This document shows positions 8,441 through 17,057 of a DNA stretch of 64,000 nucleotides, piece by piece (the stretch's first letter is position 1; every line of letters begins with the position of its first letter). Made by a program: the position numbers and the translations under genes. This DNA comes from Rhodococcus rhodochrous. Lineage in GTDB: Bacteria > Actinomycetota > Actinomycetes > Mycobacteriales > Mycobacteriaceae. The notes beneath the pieces are model-generated. The model did no database searches. It saw only the letters and a list, made by a program, of their open reading frames with translations, and had not been told where the DNA came from. The stretch covers positions 5,395,557-5,459,556 of the forward strand of contig NZ_CP027557.1 of assembly GCF_014854695.1 (NCBI RefSeq), read 5' to 3'.

Positions 8441-8488
8441 GCGTGGTTCCGGTGGCGCTCGCTACGGCGCTCGCTACCGGAACCACGC
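8441..8488. terminator. Hairpin with tandem-repeat loop between convergent genes
   Basis: A perfect 13-bp inverted repeat (GCGTGGTTCCGGT at 8441-8453 and its complement at 8476-8488) lies between two converging genes. The bases between the arms are two copies of the 12-mer GGCGCTCGCTAC (8454-8465 and 8466-8477), the second running slightly into the right arm. It probably terminates both transcripts, but there is no U-tract on either side. Confidence 0.7.
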
Positions 8489-8493
8489 ACAGG

Positions 8494-9831
8494 TCATCCG
8501 AGCCAGTCCAATACCGCTGCGGCGGTCCACGACTGCTGCATGCTGCCGAGCGGGTCGCCGGTGAACGGCTCGTAGTACTCGGCGAAGGTGCCGTCGCTCG
8601 CCTGCCTGAGTCCTTCCGCACGAAGCACGTTCGCGCGTTCGGCCCAGCCGCGACGGGCGAACGCCCACGAGAACAGCCACGTCATCACGGGCCACACCGG
8701 TCCGCGCCAGTACTCGCGGGGACGGAAGTCGCCCGAGACGGGAGACGTCGACGGCGGTACCGCATAGCGAAGATCCGGATGCCCGCAGAACTTCGGCCCT
8801 TCGAAGGTGCGCAGCAGCGCCCGCTCGGCCTGCCGGTCGAGGCCACCGCACAGCAGCGGAGCGAACATCGCGAGAGTGTCGGTGGCGACCCACTTCCCGC
8901 TGCGCAGGTCGAAATCCTTCGCCGCGCCCGTCCGCGGATCGGTCGTGGCGATCACGCCCTTCCGGAACCGTTCGGCCCACGAATACAGCTCGCGCACATC
9001 CGCGTTGGGACGGGAATGCTCCTCACCGATGGTCGCGAGCACCTCGCACGACAGCGAGAACACCGCGCTGACGAAGACGTCCTCGACCGCGAAGCTCATG
9101 GCCTTCGCGAGCACGCCGTCCTCGTAGCGCGCCGTCTTCATCTCCTCGAGCAACCACAGATAACGCGCGTATTCGCGGTCGGTGGGTCGCTGGGTGGCGT
9201 CGGCGACGTGCTCGAGATCCTCGCGATGGAAGGGCGGCACCGGACCGGCGATGACGTTGGCGTACGCCGTATCCCAGCGCGGGGAGTTGTCCATGCCCGA
9301 CTCCCACCCGTGGTACAGCGCGATGCGGCCGTTGCCGTCGAGATCGCGCGCGTGCGCGAGCCAGCGGTGCCAGCGCACCAGATCCGCCCACCGGCGATCC
9401 AGGAACTCCTCGGCGACAGCACGTGTCGAGCGGCCGTGCCGTCGCGAATGCTCGAGGATGCGCTGCACGGCGATGGCGTGCACGGGAGGCTGGGTGATGC
9501 CCGAGGTCTGCACCTGCGCCGGTGCGTGCGCGGCCAGCTCGGAGACCGCCCAGCGCGCCGGGCCGGGGAAGTAGCCGTCGACACCGTTGGCGAAGACGAT
9601 GTGCGGGATCATCCCGTTCTTCCACTGCGCCGAGAGCAGGGTGTCGAGTTCGACCACCGCCCGTTCGACACTGAGCGGCGCGAGCCCCACGGCGACGAAC
9701 GCCGCATCCCAACTCCACATGTGTGGATAAAGCTTGGGAGCGGCACTCGTCATGGTGCCCAGGTCGTTCCCACGCAACAGGTACGCCGCGCGTGCGGCGA
9801 GCTGTGTGGACGTGAATCCTCGGTCCGGCAT
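8494..9831 (-). CDS. GH63-type glycosidase, glucosylglycerate hydrolase-like
   Basis: A 445-residue (alpha/alpha)6-barrel glycosidase resembling actinobacterial glucosylglycerate hydrolase, which releases glucose from the compatible solute glucosylglycerate. Visible motifs are YPHMWSWDAAFVAVG near the N-terminus, HGWESGMDNSPRWD in the middle (candidate acid Asp) and EYWRGPVWPVMTWLF, with YEPFTGDPLGSMQQSWTAA near the C-terminus (candidate base Glu). The start at ATG 9831 gives the usual family length; an upstream in-frame start at 9897 would add 22 poorly structured residues. It may also act on mannosylglycerate. Confidence 0.8.
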   Translation of the reverse strand: MPDRGFTSTQLAARAAYLLRGNDLGTMTSAAPKLYPHMWSWDAAFVAVGLAPLSVERAVVELDTLLSAQWKNGMIPHIVFANGVDGYFPGPARWAVSELAAHAPAQVQTSGITQPPVHAIAVQRILEHSRRHGRSTRAVAEEFLDRRWADLVRWHRWLAHARDLDGNGRIALYHGWESGMDNSPRWDTAYANVIAGPVPPFHREDLEHVADATQRPTDREYARYLWLLEEMKTARYEDGVLAKAMSFAVEDVFVSAVFSLSCEVLATIGEEHSRPNADVRELYSWAERFRKGVIATTDPRTGAAKDFDLRSGKWVATDTLAMFAPLLCGGLDRQAERALLRTFEGPKFCGHPDLRYAVPPSTSPVSGDFRPREYWRGPVWPVMTWLFSWAFARRGWAERANVLRAEGLRQASDGTFAEYYEPFTGDPLGSMQQSWTAAAVLDWLG

Positions 9832-9884
9832 GGCCCCATTCTCTGTGCTGCGGACGGATCCGCACGACGAGGGCCGCAGCTGTA

Positions 9885-9915
9885 ACAGCGCCGACACATT
9901 TCGTGCCGGCGCTGT
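9885..9915 (-). terminator. Probable terminator after ssuD-like gene
   Basis: A 13-bp inverted repeat with one mismatch (ACAGCGCCGACAC at 9885-9897, GTGCCGGCGCTGT at 9903-9915) and a 5-base loop lies 20 bp beyond the stop of the minus-strand ssuD-like gene. It would separate that gene from the next minus-strand gene. There is no clear U-tract. Confidence 0.6.
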
Positions 9916-9935
9916 GTCGAGCTGACGGATGGTGG

Positions 9936-11105
9936 TCAGTGAGCCGAGGGCAGGAAGGCCGTCGAACCCGACAGGTCGCCCGCTCGACGGGAGGCCGGTG
10001 CGAGCAGGCCACGACGCTCGAGGATCGGGCGCACGCCCTCACCGAAGCGGTAGGCCTCCTCGAGATGCGGGTAGCCCGACAGCACGAAGTGGTCGAGACC
10101 GATCTCGGCGTACTCGGCGATACGGTCTGCGACCTCCTCGTGGGAACCCACGAGCGCGGTGCCCGCGCCACCACGGACCAGACCGACACCCGCCCACAGG
10201 TTGGGGGCGACCTCGAGGCTGCGGGCGTCCTTGCTCGCGGCGTAGGCGCTGCCGCCACCGTGCAACTCGACCATCCGTCGCTGACCTTCGGAACCGGAAC
10301 GGGCCAGACTCTGCTGGGCCTTCTCGATCGTCGCGGGGTCGAGCGCGGAGAGCAGGCGACCGGCCTCGGCCCAGGCCTCCTCGGAGGTGTCCCGGCTGAT
10401 GACGTGCAGGCGGATGCCGTAGTCCAGAGTGCGGCCCTGGATGTCGGCGAGGCCGCGGATCCACGCGATCTTGTCGGCGACGGCGGCCGGCGGCTCACCC
10501 CACGTGAGGTAGGTGTCGCAGAACTGCGACGCGACGGTGCCCGCGGCGGGAGAGGACCCGCCGAAGAAGAGCGGCGGCACCGGATCGGGGATGCGCTGGA
10601 GTTGGGCGTTCCGAACCTGGATGTATTCGCCCTCGAAGTCGACCGGGCCGTCGCCCGCCCACAGGCGCTTGATCACGTCGAGGTATTCGCCGCAGCGCGC
10701 GTAGCGCTGATTCTTGTCGAGGAAGTCGCCGAAGGTGCGCTGTTCGTGGTCCTCTCCGCCGGTGACGACGTTGAGGAGCAGGCGTCCCTGCGACTGCCAC
10801 TGGAAGGTCGCGGCCATCTGCGCGGCCAGCGTGGGGCTGATGAGCCCGGGGCGCAGTGCGACGAGGAACTTGAGGGTCTCGGTGGTGTCGATGAGCATCG
10901 CCGTCGTCAGCCACGCGTCCTCGCACCACGCGCCGGTGGGGGTGAGGACCGATTCGAAGCCGCTCGACTCCGCAGCAGCGGCGATCTGGTTCAGGTAGCG
11001 CAGCGTCGCCGGACGATCGCCCGACATCGAACTGCCGTGGCCTCCTGCCATGAGGTTTCGCGAGTCGCCGTAAGTAGGCAGGAACCAGTGCATATGCAGA
11101 GACAA
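9936..11105 (-). CDS. FMNH2-dependent alkanesulfonate monooxygenase (SsuD family)
   Basis: A 389-residue luciferase-fold monooxygenase of the SsuD/SfnG group, which cleaves sulfonates with reduced flavin to release sulfite for sulfur assimilation. Family signs are HWFLPTYGDSR at the N-terminus, QSQGRLLLNVVTGGEDHEQ, and FFGGSSPAAG. I keep the TTG start at 11105 because a GAGG sequence lies 8 nt before it; the ATG at 11093 has no such site. No ssuABC transporter or flavin reductase is adjacent, so reduced flavin must come from elsewhere. The divergent MHS transporter may or may not be related. Confidence 0.85.
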   Translation of the reverse strand: MSLHMHWFLPTYGDSRNLMAGGHGSSMSGDRPATLRYLNQIAAAAESSGFESVLTPTGAWCEDAWLTTAMLIDTTETLKFLVALRPGLISPTLAAQMAATFQWQSQGRLLLNVVTGGEDHEQRTFGDFLDKNQRYARCGEYLDVIKRLWAGDGPVDFEGEYIQVRNAQLQRIPDPVPPLFFGGSSPAAGTVASQFCDTYLTWGEPPAAVADKIAWIRGLADIQGRTLDYGIRLHVISRDTSEEAWAEAGRLLSALDPATIEKAQQSLARSGSEGQRRMVELHGGGSAYAASKDARSLEVAPNLWAGVGLVRGGAGTALVGSHEEVADRIAEYAEIGLDHFVLSGYPHLEEAYRFGEGVRPILERRGLLAPASRRAGDLSGSTAFLPSAH

Positions 11106-11271
11106 GACGAAGTCCTCGAGTCGACGACAGGCAAGCGTGATGTCCAGGAGAACAGCCCCGGAGGGTGCCCGGCAACATTTGCGATCAGCATGATCGGAAC
11201 CCGTGCGTGAAGGCGGCGGGCGTGGTTAGCGTCGCCGGGTTGCACGCTGTCCACCACCGGGAATCGAGTCC

Positions 11272-12588
11272 ATGACCACGCTGTCACAGCCCAGTTCCGC
11301 ACCCGAGTCCGATCTCGATCGCCGCAAGAGACTACGCACCGTGGTCGCGGCGAGTCTGCTCGGTACGACGGTCGAGTGGTACGACTTCTTCCTGTACGCG
11401 ACGGCCGCGAGCCTGGTGTTCAACCAGCTGTTCTTCCCCGACCAGAGTTCGTTCGTCGGCACGATGCTGGCCTTCGCGACCTTCGCCGTGGGTTTCGTGG
11501 TCCGCCCCATCGGCGGTGTCGTCTTCGGCCACATCGGTGACCGGATCGGACGCAAGAAGACCCTCGCGCTGACGATGTTCATCATGGGCGCCGCCACCGC
11601 GCTGATGGGCATCCTGCCCACGTATGCGCAGGTGGGCGTGGTCGCGCCGATCCTGCTGCTCCTGCTGCGCATCCTGCAGGGCTTCGCTCTCGGTGGTGAA
11701 TGGGCCGGGGCCGTCCTGCTCGCCGTCGAGCACAGCCCGGAGAAGAAGCGCGGCTTGTTCGGCAGCATCCCGCAGGTGGGCCTCGCGCTCGGTCTCGCGT
11801 TGGGCACCGCGGTCTTCGCGGCCCTGCAGGTGATCTTCGACGAGCAGCAGTTCCTGTCGTACGGCTGGCGGATCGCATTCCTGCTCAGCCTGGTCCTCGT
11901 CGCCGTCGGTTTCGTCGTGCGTCTGAAGGTCGACGAGACCCCTGCCTTCCGCGAGGTGCAGGAACTCGCGAAGAAGTCGTCGGCTCCGCTCGTGGACGTC
12001 TTCCGGCCCGGCGTGCGTCGCAGCACCGTCCTCGGTCTGCTGTCGCGGTGGGGTGAGGGCGCGGCGTTCAACACGTGGGGTGTCTTCGCCATCACCTACG
12101 CCACCAACGACCTCGACTTCGCCAAGGTGCCGGTGCTCCTCGTCGTCACCCTCGCCGCGCTGGTCATGGCCGCGCTGCTCCCGGTGTCGGGCATGCTGGT
12201 CGACCGGTTCGGCGCGAAGCAGATCTACACCGTCGGCATCGCCGCCTACGGCATCGCGGTGTTCCCGACCTTCGCGCTGTTCGGCACGAACAACCTGTTC
12301 TGGTTCGCCGCCGCGATGATCCTCGTGTTCGGCATCGTCCACGCCCTGTTCTACGGCGCGCAGGGAACGTTGTACGCGAGCCTGTACCCGGCGGAGATCC
12401 GCTACACGGGCCTGTCGGTCGTCTACCAGTTCTCCGGCATCTACGCGTCGGGCATCACCCCGATGATCCTCACCGCGCTCATCGCCGTGGCCGGCGGTCC
12501 CTGGCTCGCCTGCGGTTATCTCGTCCTCACCTCCGTGATCAGCGTCGTGGCCACCTCGATGATGCGCAAGGAGGACCTCCGCCTCTGA
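11272..12588 (+). CDS. MFS transporter, metabolite:H+ symporter (MHS/ShiA-ProP) family
   Basis: A 438-residue, 12-helix transporter of the MHS branch of the major facilitator superfamily. Diagnostic motifs are GTTVEWYDFFLYATAASLVF in helix 1, the GHIGDRIGRKKTL loop between helices 2 and 3, and LRILQGFALGGEWAGA in helix 4. Members take up organic acids, osmolytes or shikimate with protons in the cytoplasmic membrane; the substrate is not predictable. The promoter region (11106-11271) is shared with the divergent ssuD-like gene, so a sulfonate or organic acid is one possibility. Confidence 0.88.
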   Translation: MTTLSQPSSAPESDLDRRKRLRTVVAASLLGTTVEWYDFFLYATAASLVFNQLFFPDQSSFVGTMLAFATFAVGFVVRPIGGVVFGHIGDRIGRKKTLALTMFIMGAATALMGILPTYAQVGVVAPILLLLLRILQGFALGGEWAGAVLLAVEHSPEKKRGLFGSIPQVGLALGLALGTAVFAALQVIFDEQQFLSYGWRIAFLLSLVLVAVGFVVRLKVDETPAFREVQELAKKSSAPLVDVFRPGVRRSTVLGLLSRWGEGAAFNTWGVFAITYATNDLDFAKVPVLLVVTLAALVMAALLPVSGMLVDRFGAKQIYTVGIAAYGIAVFPTFALFGTNNLFWFAAAMILVFGIVHALFYGAQGTLYASLYPAEIRYTGLSVVYQFSGIYASGITPMILTALIAVAGGPWLACGYLVLTSVISVVATSMMRKEDLRL

Positions 12589-12610
12589 TCGGACACCAGG
12601 TGGCCGGTAC

Positions 12611-12616
12611 TAGGCT
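12611..12616 (+). promoter_or_regulatory. -10 box placed for leaderless mRNA (12623 gene)
   Basis: TAGGCT ends 6 nt before the ATG at 12623. A transcript from this box would begin at or next to the start codon, and no ribosome-binding site is visible. Confidence 0.5.
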
Positions 12617-12622
12617 CGTCGT

Positions 12623-13537
12623 ATGAGCAGGCAACGAGGTGGCCGCGCCGCATCGTCGCCGCGCAAGGAGAAGACGGGTGCACCGGGCGGCCCGGTCGAG
12701 GGGTTGTACGACATCGACACGGGTACGTGCGAGCTCGTCAAGGACCGCTATCTCGCCGACGGATGGGTACTCGAGATCAACGGGGTGCCCAGTTCGCACA
12801 TCGACCTGAGCGATCCGGCCCTGCTCGAGTTCGAGTACATGCGGTGGATCGCGATGCTCGTCGAGAGCAGGTTCGAACGCGACTCGAGATTGCGCGTGCT
12901 GCACCTCGGTGGGGGTGCGTGCACGATGGCGCGCTACTTCGCCGCGGTCTACCCCGACGCTCGGCAGGTCGTCGTCGAGATCGACGGTCGCCTCGCCGAA
13001 CTCGTCCGCCACTGGTTCGATCTGCCCCGCGCCCCGTTGCTGCGCATCCGGGTGGGGGAGGCCCGCCAGGTCCTCACCTCGCTCTCCGACGCGAGCCGCG
13101 ACGTGATCGTGCGGGATGTCTTCGCCTACAACCGCACTCCCGTCGCACTCACGACCCTCCAGTTCACTCAGCACGCCCGGCGTGTGCTCGCACCCGGCGG
13201 TGTCTACGTCGTCAATTGCGGCGACTTCCGCGACCTGACCGTCGCGAAACGCGAGGCCGCGACGATCGGTGAGGTCTTCGAACACACCGTGATCATCGCC
13301 GACCCCGCGATGCTCAAGGGACGTCGCTACGGCAACGTCGTCATCGCCGGCAGCGACCTGCCGCTCGGTGACTCCCCGGCCCTGGCCCGCGACCTGCTCG
13401 GCGGGGCCGTCCCCGCGCAGATCCGACTGGGGGACCAGATCGAGAAGTTCGCTGCCGGGGCGCGCGTGCTCGACGACAGCGAGGCCATCACACCGCCCGG
13501 AACAAAGAGCACGGGCACGGAGTTGCACGGGTCATGA
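12623..13537 (+). CDS. Spermidine-synthase-like methyltransferase-fold protein
   Basis: A 304-residue protein with a basic N-terminal tail of about 25 residues, then a Rossmann methyltransferase-like fold related to spermidine synthase. The nucleotide-binding motif is LHLGGGACTMARYFA, followed by acidic VVVEIDG. The polyamine-site residues of true spermidine synthases are not obvious, so a methyltransferase or an unknown aminopropyl-type enzyme is equally possible. It overlaps the pirin gene by 4 bp (ATGA), implying translational coupling. A TAGGCT -10 box suggests a leaderless transcript. Confidence 0.7.
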   Translation: MSRQRGGRAASSPRKEKTGAPGGPVEGLYDIDTGTCELVKDRYLADGWVLEINGVPSSHIDLSDPALLEFEYMRWIAMLVESRFERDSRLRVLHLGGGACTMARYFAAVYPDARQVVVEIDGRLAELVRHWFDLPRAPLLRIRVGEARQVLTSLSDASRDVIVRDVFAYNRTPVALTTLQFTQHARRVLAPGGVYVVNCGDFRDLTVAKREAATIGEVFEHTVIIADPAMLKGRRYGNVVIAGSDLPLGDSPALARDLLGGAVPAQIRLGDQIEKFAAGARVLDDSEAITPPGTKSTGTELHGS

Positions 13538-14562
13538 CGTCAGCAGCCCCTACTCCGGTACTCCAGGTCTTCCGGCTCGGTATGCCCTGGCAGACGATCG
13601 ATCCCTTCCTGTTCGTCGCACACCACGTCGACGCGTATCCGGCGGGCAACGACGAACTCGGACCCGACGCGTCGCTCGACGGCCGCCCGCTCGGCCAGGA
13701 CTTCGGCAACCCCGCGGGCTGGAGCATGTACCACGGCACCACCGTCCCGGGATTCCCCGGCCACCCGCACCGCGGCTTCGAGACGGTCACCTTCGTCCGC
13801 TCGGGGTTCGTCGACCACTCCGATTCCGTGGGTGCGGCGGCGCGTTTCGGTGAGGGCGACACGCAGTGGCTCACCGCCGGCAACGGAGTTGTCCACAGCG
13901 AGATGTTCCCTCTGCTGAACGAGGATTCGGACAATCCCCTCGAACTGTTCCAGATCTGGCTGAACCTGCCCGCCGAGTCGAAGACCGTCGACCCGCACTT
14001 CTCGATGCTGTGGAACGAGGACACCCCCACCGTGACGGTCGCGGACGAGGACGGGCACACCACCTCCGTCCGCGTCATCGCCGGTGAACTCGACGACGCG
14101 ACTCCGCCGCCACCCCCGCCGAATTCGTGGGCGTCCCGACCCGGCACCGACGTGGCGATCTGGAACATCGACCTGTCGTCCGGTGCGCGCTGGGAACTGC
14201 CGGTCGCGCGCGGTGAGCAGACGCAGCGGGTCCTGTACGTGTACAACGGTTCCCCCGTGCGGATCGGCGATCGGACGATCGAGTCCGGGCACGGGGTCGT
14301 CGTCGACGCGTCGGTACCGGTGCACCTCACCGGCGGCGACGAGGGCACGCAGATCCTGATGCTGCAGGGTCGCCCGATCGGCGAACCCGTCGTCTCGTAC
14401 GGCCCGTTCGTGCTCAACGACGAGGCGGGCGTCCGGCAGGCGTTCGAGGACTACCGCCGCACCGGATTCGGTGGATGGCCCTGGGACAGCGACGGTCCCG
14501 TGCACGAGCGCCACGCCGGCCGGTTCGCGCGGTATCCCGACGAGAAGCTCGAGCAACGCTGA
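13534..14562 (+). CDS. Pirin-family bicupin protein
   Basis: A 342-residue pirin. The N-terminal cupin holds the metal motif GFPGHPHRGFETVTFV (His ligands) and GNGVVHSEMF with another His and a Glu. The C-terminal cupin follows after the linker PPPPPPNSW. Pirins bind iron and act as quercetinases or redox-sensitive modulators; which applies here is unknown. It is longer than the usual 230-300 residues because of N- and C-terminal extensions. The start overlaps the preceding stop as ATGA, so the two proteins are probably made together. Confidence 0.85.
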   Translation: MTSAAPTPVLQVFRLGMPWQTIDPFLFVAHHVDAYPAGNDELGPDASLDGRPLGQDFGNPAGWSMYHGTTVPGFPGHPHRGFETVTFVRSGFVDHSDSVGAAARFGEGDTQWLTAGNGVVHSEMFPLLNEDSDNPLELFQIWLNLPAESKTVDPHFSMLWNEDTPTVTVADEDGHTTSVRVIAGELDDATPPPPPPNSWASRPGTDVAIWNIDLSSGARWELPVARGEQTQRVLYVYNGSPVRIGDRTIESGHGVVVDASVPVHLTGGDEGTQILMLQGRPIGEPVVSYGPFVLNDEAGVRQAFEDYRRTGFGGWPWDSDGPVHERHAGRFARYPDEKLEQR

Positions 14563-14609
14563 CCGCGTGCGCAGATCCTGTCGAGCTCCGGCGGGATCTG
14601 CGACGAGAA

Positions 14610-14900
14610 CTACTCGTTCGACGACAGCACATCCGGGACGAGGTATTCGGAGACCTCCATCGACCGAATCTCCCGGGCCTGATCGTCGCCGGGTCCGCTA
14701 CCGCGGAAGTCGTCGAGCTGCGCCCGTGACTCCCACCGTTCGTAGATGCAGACGCGGTCGGGTTCGATCAGGTCCGCGGTGACAGCGAAGTCGAGGCAGC
14801 CCGGCGCTCTGCGGGCGGCCTCGACGACGGACCTGCAGGTCGCCAGATAGAACTCACGCCTGTCGGCGTCGACGGTGAGATGTCCTGCGACGATGATCAT
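14610..14900 (-). CDS. Antibiotic biosynthesis monooxygenase (ABM) domain protein
   Basis: A 96-residue single ABM domain (dimeric ferredoxin-like fold), beginning MIIVAGHLTVDADRREFY and containing CIYERWESRAQLDDF. Such proteins are cofactor-free quinol or polyketide monooxygenases, or stress proteins like YgiN. The ATG at 14900 has a good GGAGGGG site upstream. It is divergent from a methyltransferase gene with an 87-bp shared promoter region. Function beyond the fold is not predictable. Confidence 0.82.
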   Translation of the reverse strand: MIIVAGHLTVDADRREFYLATCRSVVEAARRAPGCLDFAVTADLIEPDRVCIYERWESRAQLDDFRGSGPGDDQAREIRSMEVSEYLVPDVLSSNE

Positions 14901-14975
14901 GAATCCCCTCCCGTGGTCACTGCCTCGTGGTGGGTAGGACCTGCGAACGGGGTCGAACTCATCGCGACACCGTCG

Positions 14976-14981
14976 TACCAT
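14976..14981 (+). promoter_or_regulatory. -10 box placed for leaderless mRNA (14988 gene)
   Basis: TACCAT ends 6 nt before the GTG at 14988, with no ribosome-binding site between. It supports choosing that GTG as the start. Confidence 0.45.
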
Positions 14982-14987
14982 GCCGAA

Positions 14988-15608
14988 GTGACCCAGCCCG
15001 GATACGATGCCCTCGCGGATCTGTACGTCGAGCTGTTCCCCGATCCGTACCTGACGCCCCTCGAACGCCACACCGTCGCCGCCTTCGCCGAGATGGTGCG
15101 GCAGAGCCCGGTGCAGGGTGTCGTGCTGGATGTGGGCTGCGGACCCGGATACGTGGCCGCGGACCTCGCCGAACGCGGACTCGACGTGATCGGCCTCGAT
15201 CCCAGCACCGAGATGCTGCGCATCGCGCGAGGCGCACACTCCGCGCTGCGATTCGTCCGGGACGATGCACGACTCGGGTCCGACGAACTCCGCGAAGTGG
15301 TTCCGAGCGCGATCATCGCGCGGTGCAGCCTCATCCATGTTCCGCCGTCCGAGATCCCCGGGATCCTCGACGGGTGGGCGGAGAGGATTCCGTCCGGCGG
15401 CGTGGTGCTCGTCGCGGGCCAGACCACCGACACCCCCGGCGAAGTGATCGAGTTCGATCACGCGGTGGCGCCGGCGTGGCGATGGCACCCGGATCGTCTC
15501 GCAACGGCGTTGTCCGATGCCGGATTCGACGAGGTGTGGCGGACGGTCAGCCGCCCCGACGCCGACCATCGCTTCCCCGACGTCCACCTGGCGGCGCGCC
15601 GGCGCTGA
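14988..15608 (+). CDS. Class I SAM-dependent methyltransferase
   Basis: A 206-residue methyltransferase. Motif I is VVLDVGCGPGYVAADLA, followed by the acidic VIGLDPS at the end of strand 2 and IIARCSLIHVPP for motif IV. The GTG at 14988 is preferred: the domain starts there and a TACCAT -10 box sits 6 nt upstream; an in-frame ATG at 14880 would overlap the divergent ABM gene. The substrate is unknown. It converges on the Baeyer-Villiger monooxygenase gene with a 3-bp gap. Confidence 0.8.
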   Translation: MTQPGYDALADLYVELFPDPYLTPLERHTVAAFAEMVRQSPVQGVVLDVGCGPGYVAADLAERGLDVIGLDPSTEMLRIARGAHSALRFVRDDARLGSDELREVVPSAIIARCSLIHVPPSEIPGILDGWAERIPSGGVVLVAGQTTDTPGEVIEFDHAVAPAWRWHPDRLATALSDAGFDEVWRTVSRPDADHRFPDVHLAARRR

Positions 15609-15611
15609 CGG

Positions 15612-17054
15612 TCAGGGCGTGAACTGCATCGATCCGTCGATACGCCCGAACCGCATGGTGGGCAGGTCGAGGAGATAGTTCTGCCGCATCAGCCACGGAC
15701 TGCGCGAACCCTGCTTGGGCAGAGCACCTTCCGCGCGGTGGATGTACCCGGCGTCGAGACCGAGCAGCGGACGGGTACGTCCGTCGCCCGAATATCTCGG
15801 CACCGCCGAACGGTAACCGTTGCGGTGCATGTACCGCAGCAACCGGCACACGTAGAGGGACGCGAGATCGGCGCGCAGGGTCCACGACGCGTTGGTGTAG
15901 CCGAGACACATCGCGGCATTGGGCAGACCGTCGAGCATCATGCCGCGGTAGATGAACCGGGTCGAGAGGTCGACCTTCTCCCCGTCGACGACGAACTCGA
16001 TTCCGCCGGCAGGAACCAGTTGCAGACCCGTTGCAGGAATCAGGATCTCGGCCTCGAGTTCGCGGCCGGACTCGAGGCGGACGCTCTTCTCGGTGACGGT
16101 GTCGATCCGGTCGGTGACGATCTCGGCCTTCCCGGCGCGCAGGGTGCGGAACAGGTCGGAGTCGGGGACCACGCACAGTCGCTGATCCCACGGGTCGTAA
16201 CGCGGTGAGAAGTGGGGATCGACCGGGATCCTGCCGCGCAGGCGACGTTCGGTGAGGGTGCGCAGCACGCGTTTCGCGGCCGAGGGGAACCGCCGGCAGA
16301 ACTGGTAGAAGCCGAGATTGACCACGACGTTCTTCGTCCGCACCGCGCGGTGGGCCACCCTGTCCGGCAACAGGCGTCGAATCCGCGTCGCGATCGGGTC
16401 TCGCGCGGGCAGCGACATCACGTAGGTGGGGGAGCGCTGCAGCATCGTCACGTGCTCGGCCTTCTCCGCGAGCGCAGGCACGAGCGTGACGGCCGTGGCG
16501 CCACTGCCGATCACCACGATCTTCTTTCCCTCGTAGTCGAGGTTCTCGGGCCAGAACTGCGGATGCACGACCGTGCCCGCGAAGTCCTGCAGGCCGGGGA
16601 TGTCGGGGAGATAACCCGACTCGTAGCTGTAGTAGCCGCTGCAGAGATAGAGGAAGGAACAGGACACCTCGACGGTGCCCTGCCCGGTCGAGGCACGCAC
16701 CGTCCACCGGGCATCCTCCGACGACCACGAAGCATCGATCACCTTGTGACCGAATCGGATCCGACGATCGATACCGAATTCGGCGGCGGTGTCGCGGATG
16801 TACTGCAGGATGTCGGGACCGTCGGCGATGGATTTCTCGCCCCGCCACGGGCGGAACGGGAAGCCGAGCGTGTACATGTCGCTGTCCGACCGGATTCCCG
16901 GATAGCGGAACAGATCCCACGTACCACCGATCGCGTCGCGACTCTCGAGGATGGCGTACCCGAGACCCGGGCACTGTGTCTGCAACCGGTAACCGGCACC
17001 GATGCCGGACAGTCCGGCTCCCACGATCAGTACGTCGATGTGTTCCACACGCAT
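15612..17054 (-). CDS. Flavin-containing Baeyer-Villiger monooxygenase (EthA-like)
   Basis: A 480-residue class B flavin monooxygenase. It shows the FAD Rossmann motif GAGLSG at the N-terminus, GGTWDLFRYPGIRSDSDMYT, the Baeyer-Villiger fingerprint FAGTVVHPQFWPE, and a second Rossmann motif GSGATA for NADPH. Length and the GGTWDLFRYPG block match EthA, the mycobacterial enzyme that oxidises ketones to esters and activates ethionamide. It begins 3 bp after the stop of the PHP-domain gene and is likely co-transcribed with it. The natural substrate is unknown. Confidence 0.88.
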   Translation of the reverse strand: MRVEHIDVLIVGAGLSGIGAGYRLQTQCPGLGYAILESRDAIGGTWDLFRYPGIRSDSDMYTLGFPFRPWRGEKSIADGPDILQYIRDTAAEFGIDRRIRFGHKVIDASWSSEDARWTVRASTGQGTVEVSCSFLYLCSGYYSYESGYLPDIPGLQDFAGTVVHPQFWPENLDYEGKKIVVIGSGATAVTLVPALAEKAEHVTMLQRSPTYVMSLPARDPIATRIRRLLPDRVAHRAVRTKNVVVNLGFYQFCRRFPSAAKRVLRTLTERRLRGRIPVDPHFSPRYDPWDQRLCVVPDSDLFRTLRAGKAEIVTDRIDTVTEKSVRLESGRELEAEILIPATGLQLVPAGGIEFVVDGEKVDLSTRFIYRGMMLDGLPNAAMCLGYTNASWTLRADLASLYVCRLLRYMHRNGYRSAVPRYSGDGRTRPLLGLDAGYIHRAEGALPKQGSRSPWLMRQNYLLDLPTMRFGRIDGSMQFTP

Positions 17055-17057
17055 CCC

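Noticed and set aside
9722..9730. TGTGGATAA, complement of a perfect E. coli-type DnaA box
   Set aside because: It lies in the conserved YPHMW codons of the GH63 gene, far from the origin, without other boxes nearby.
11106..11271. Possible sulfur-responsive leader peptide or riboswitch upstream of the ssuD-like gene
   Set aside because: Short frames such as MLPGTLRGCSPGHHACLSS exist, but none fits the known actinobacterial leader-peptide patterns and no riboswitch fold was recognisable.
13889..13897. TTGTCCACA DnaA box
   Set aside because: Single copy inside the pirin coding sequence, in the conserved VVHSE metal motif; most likely coincidence.
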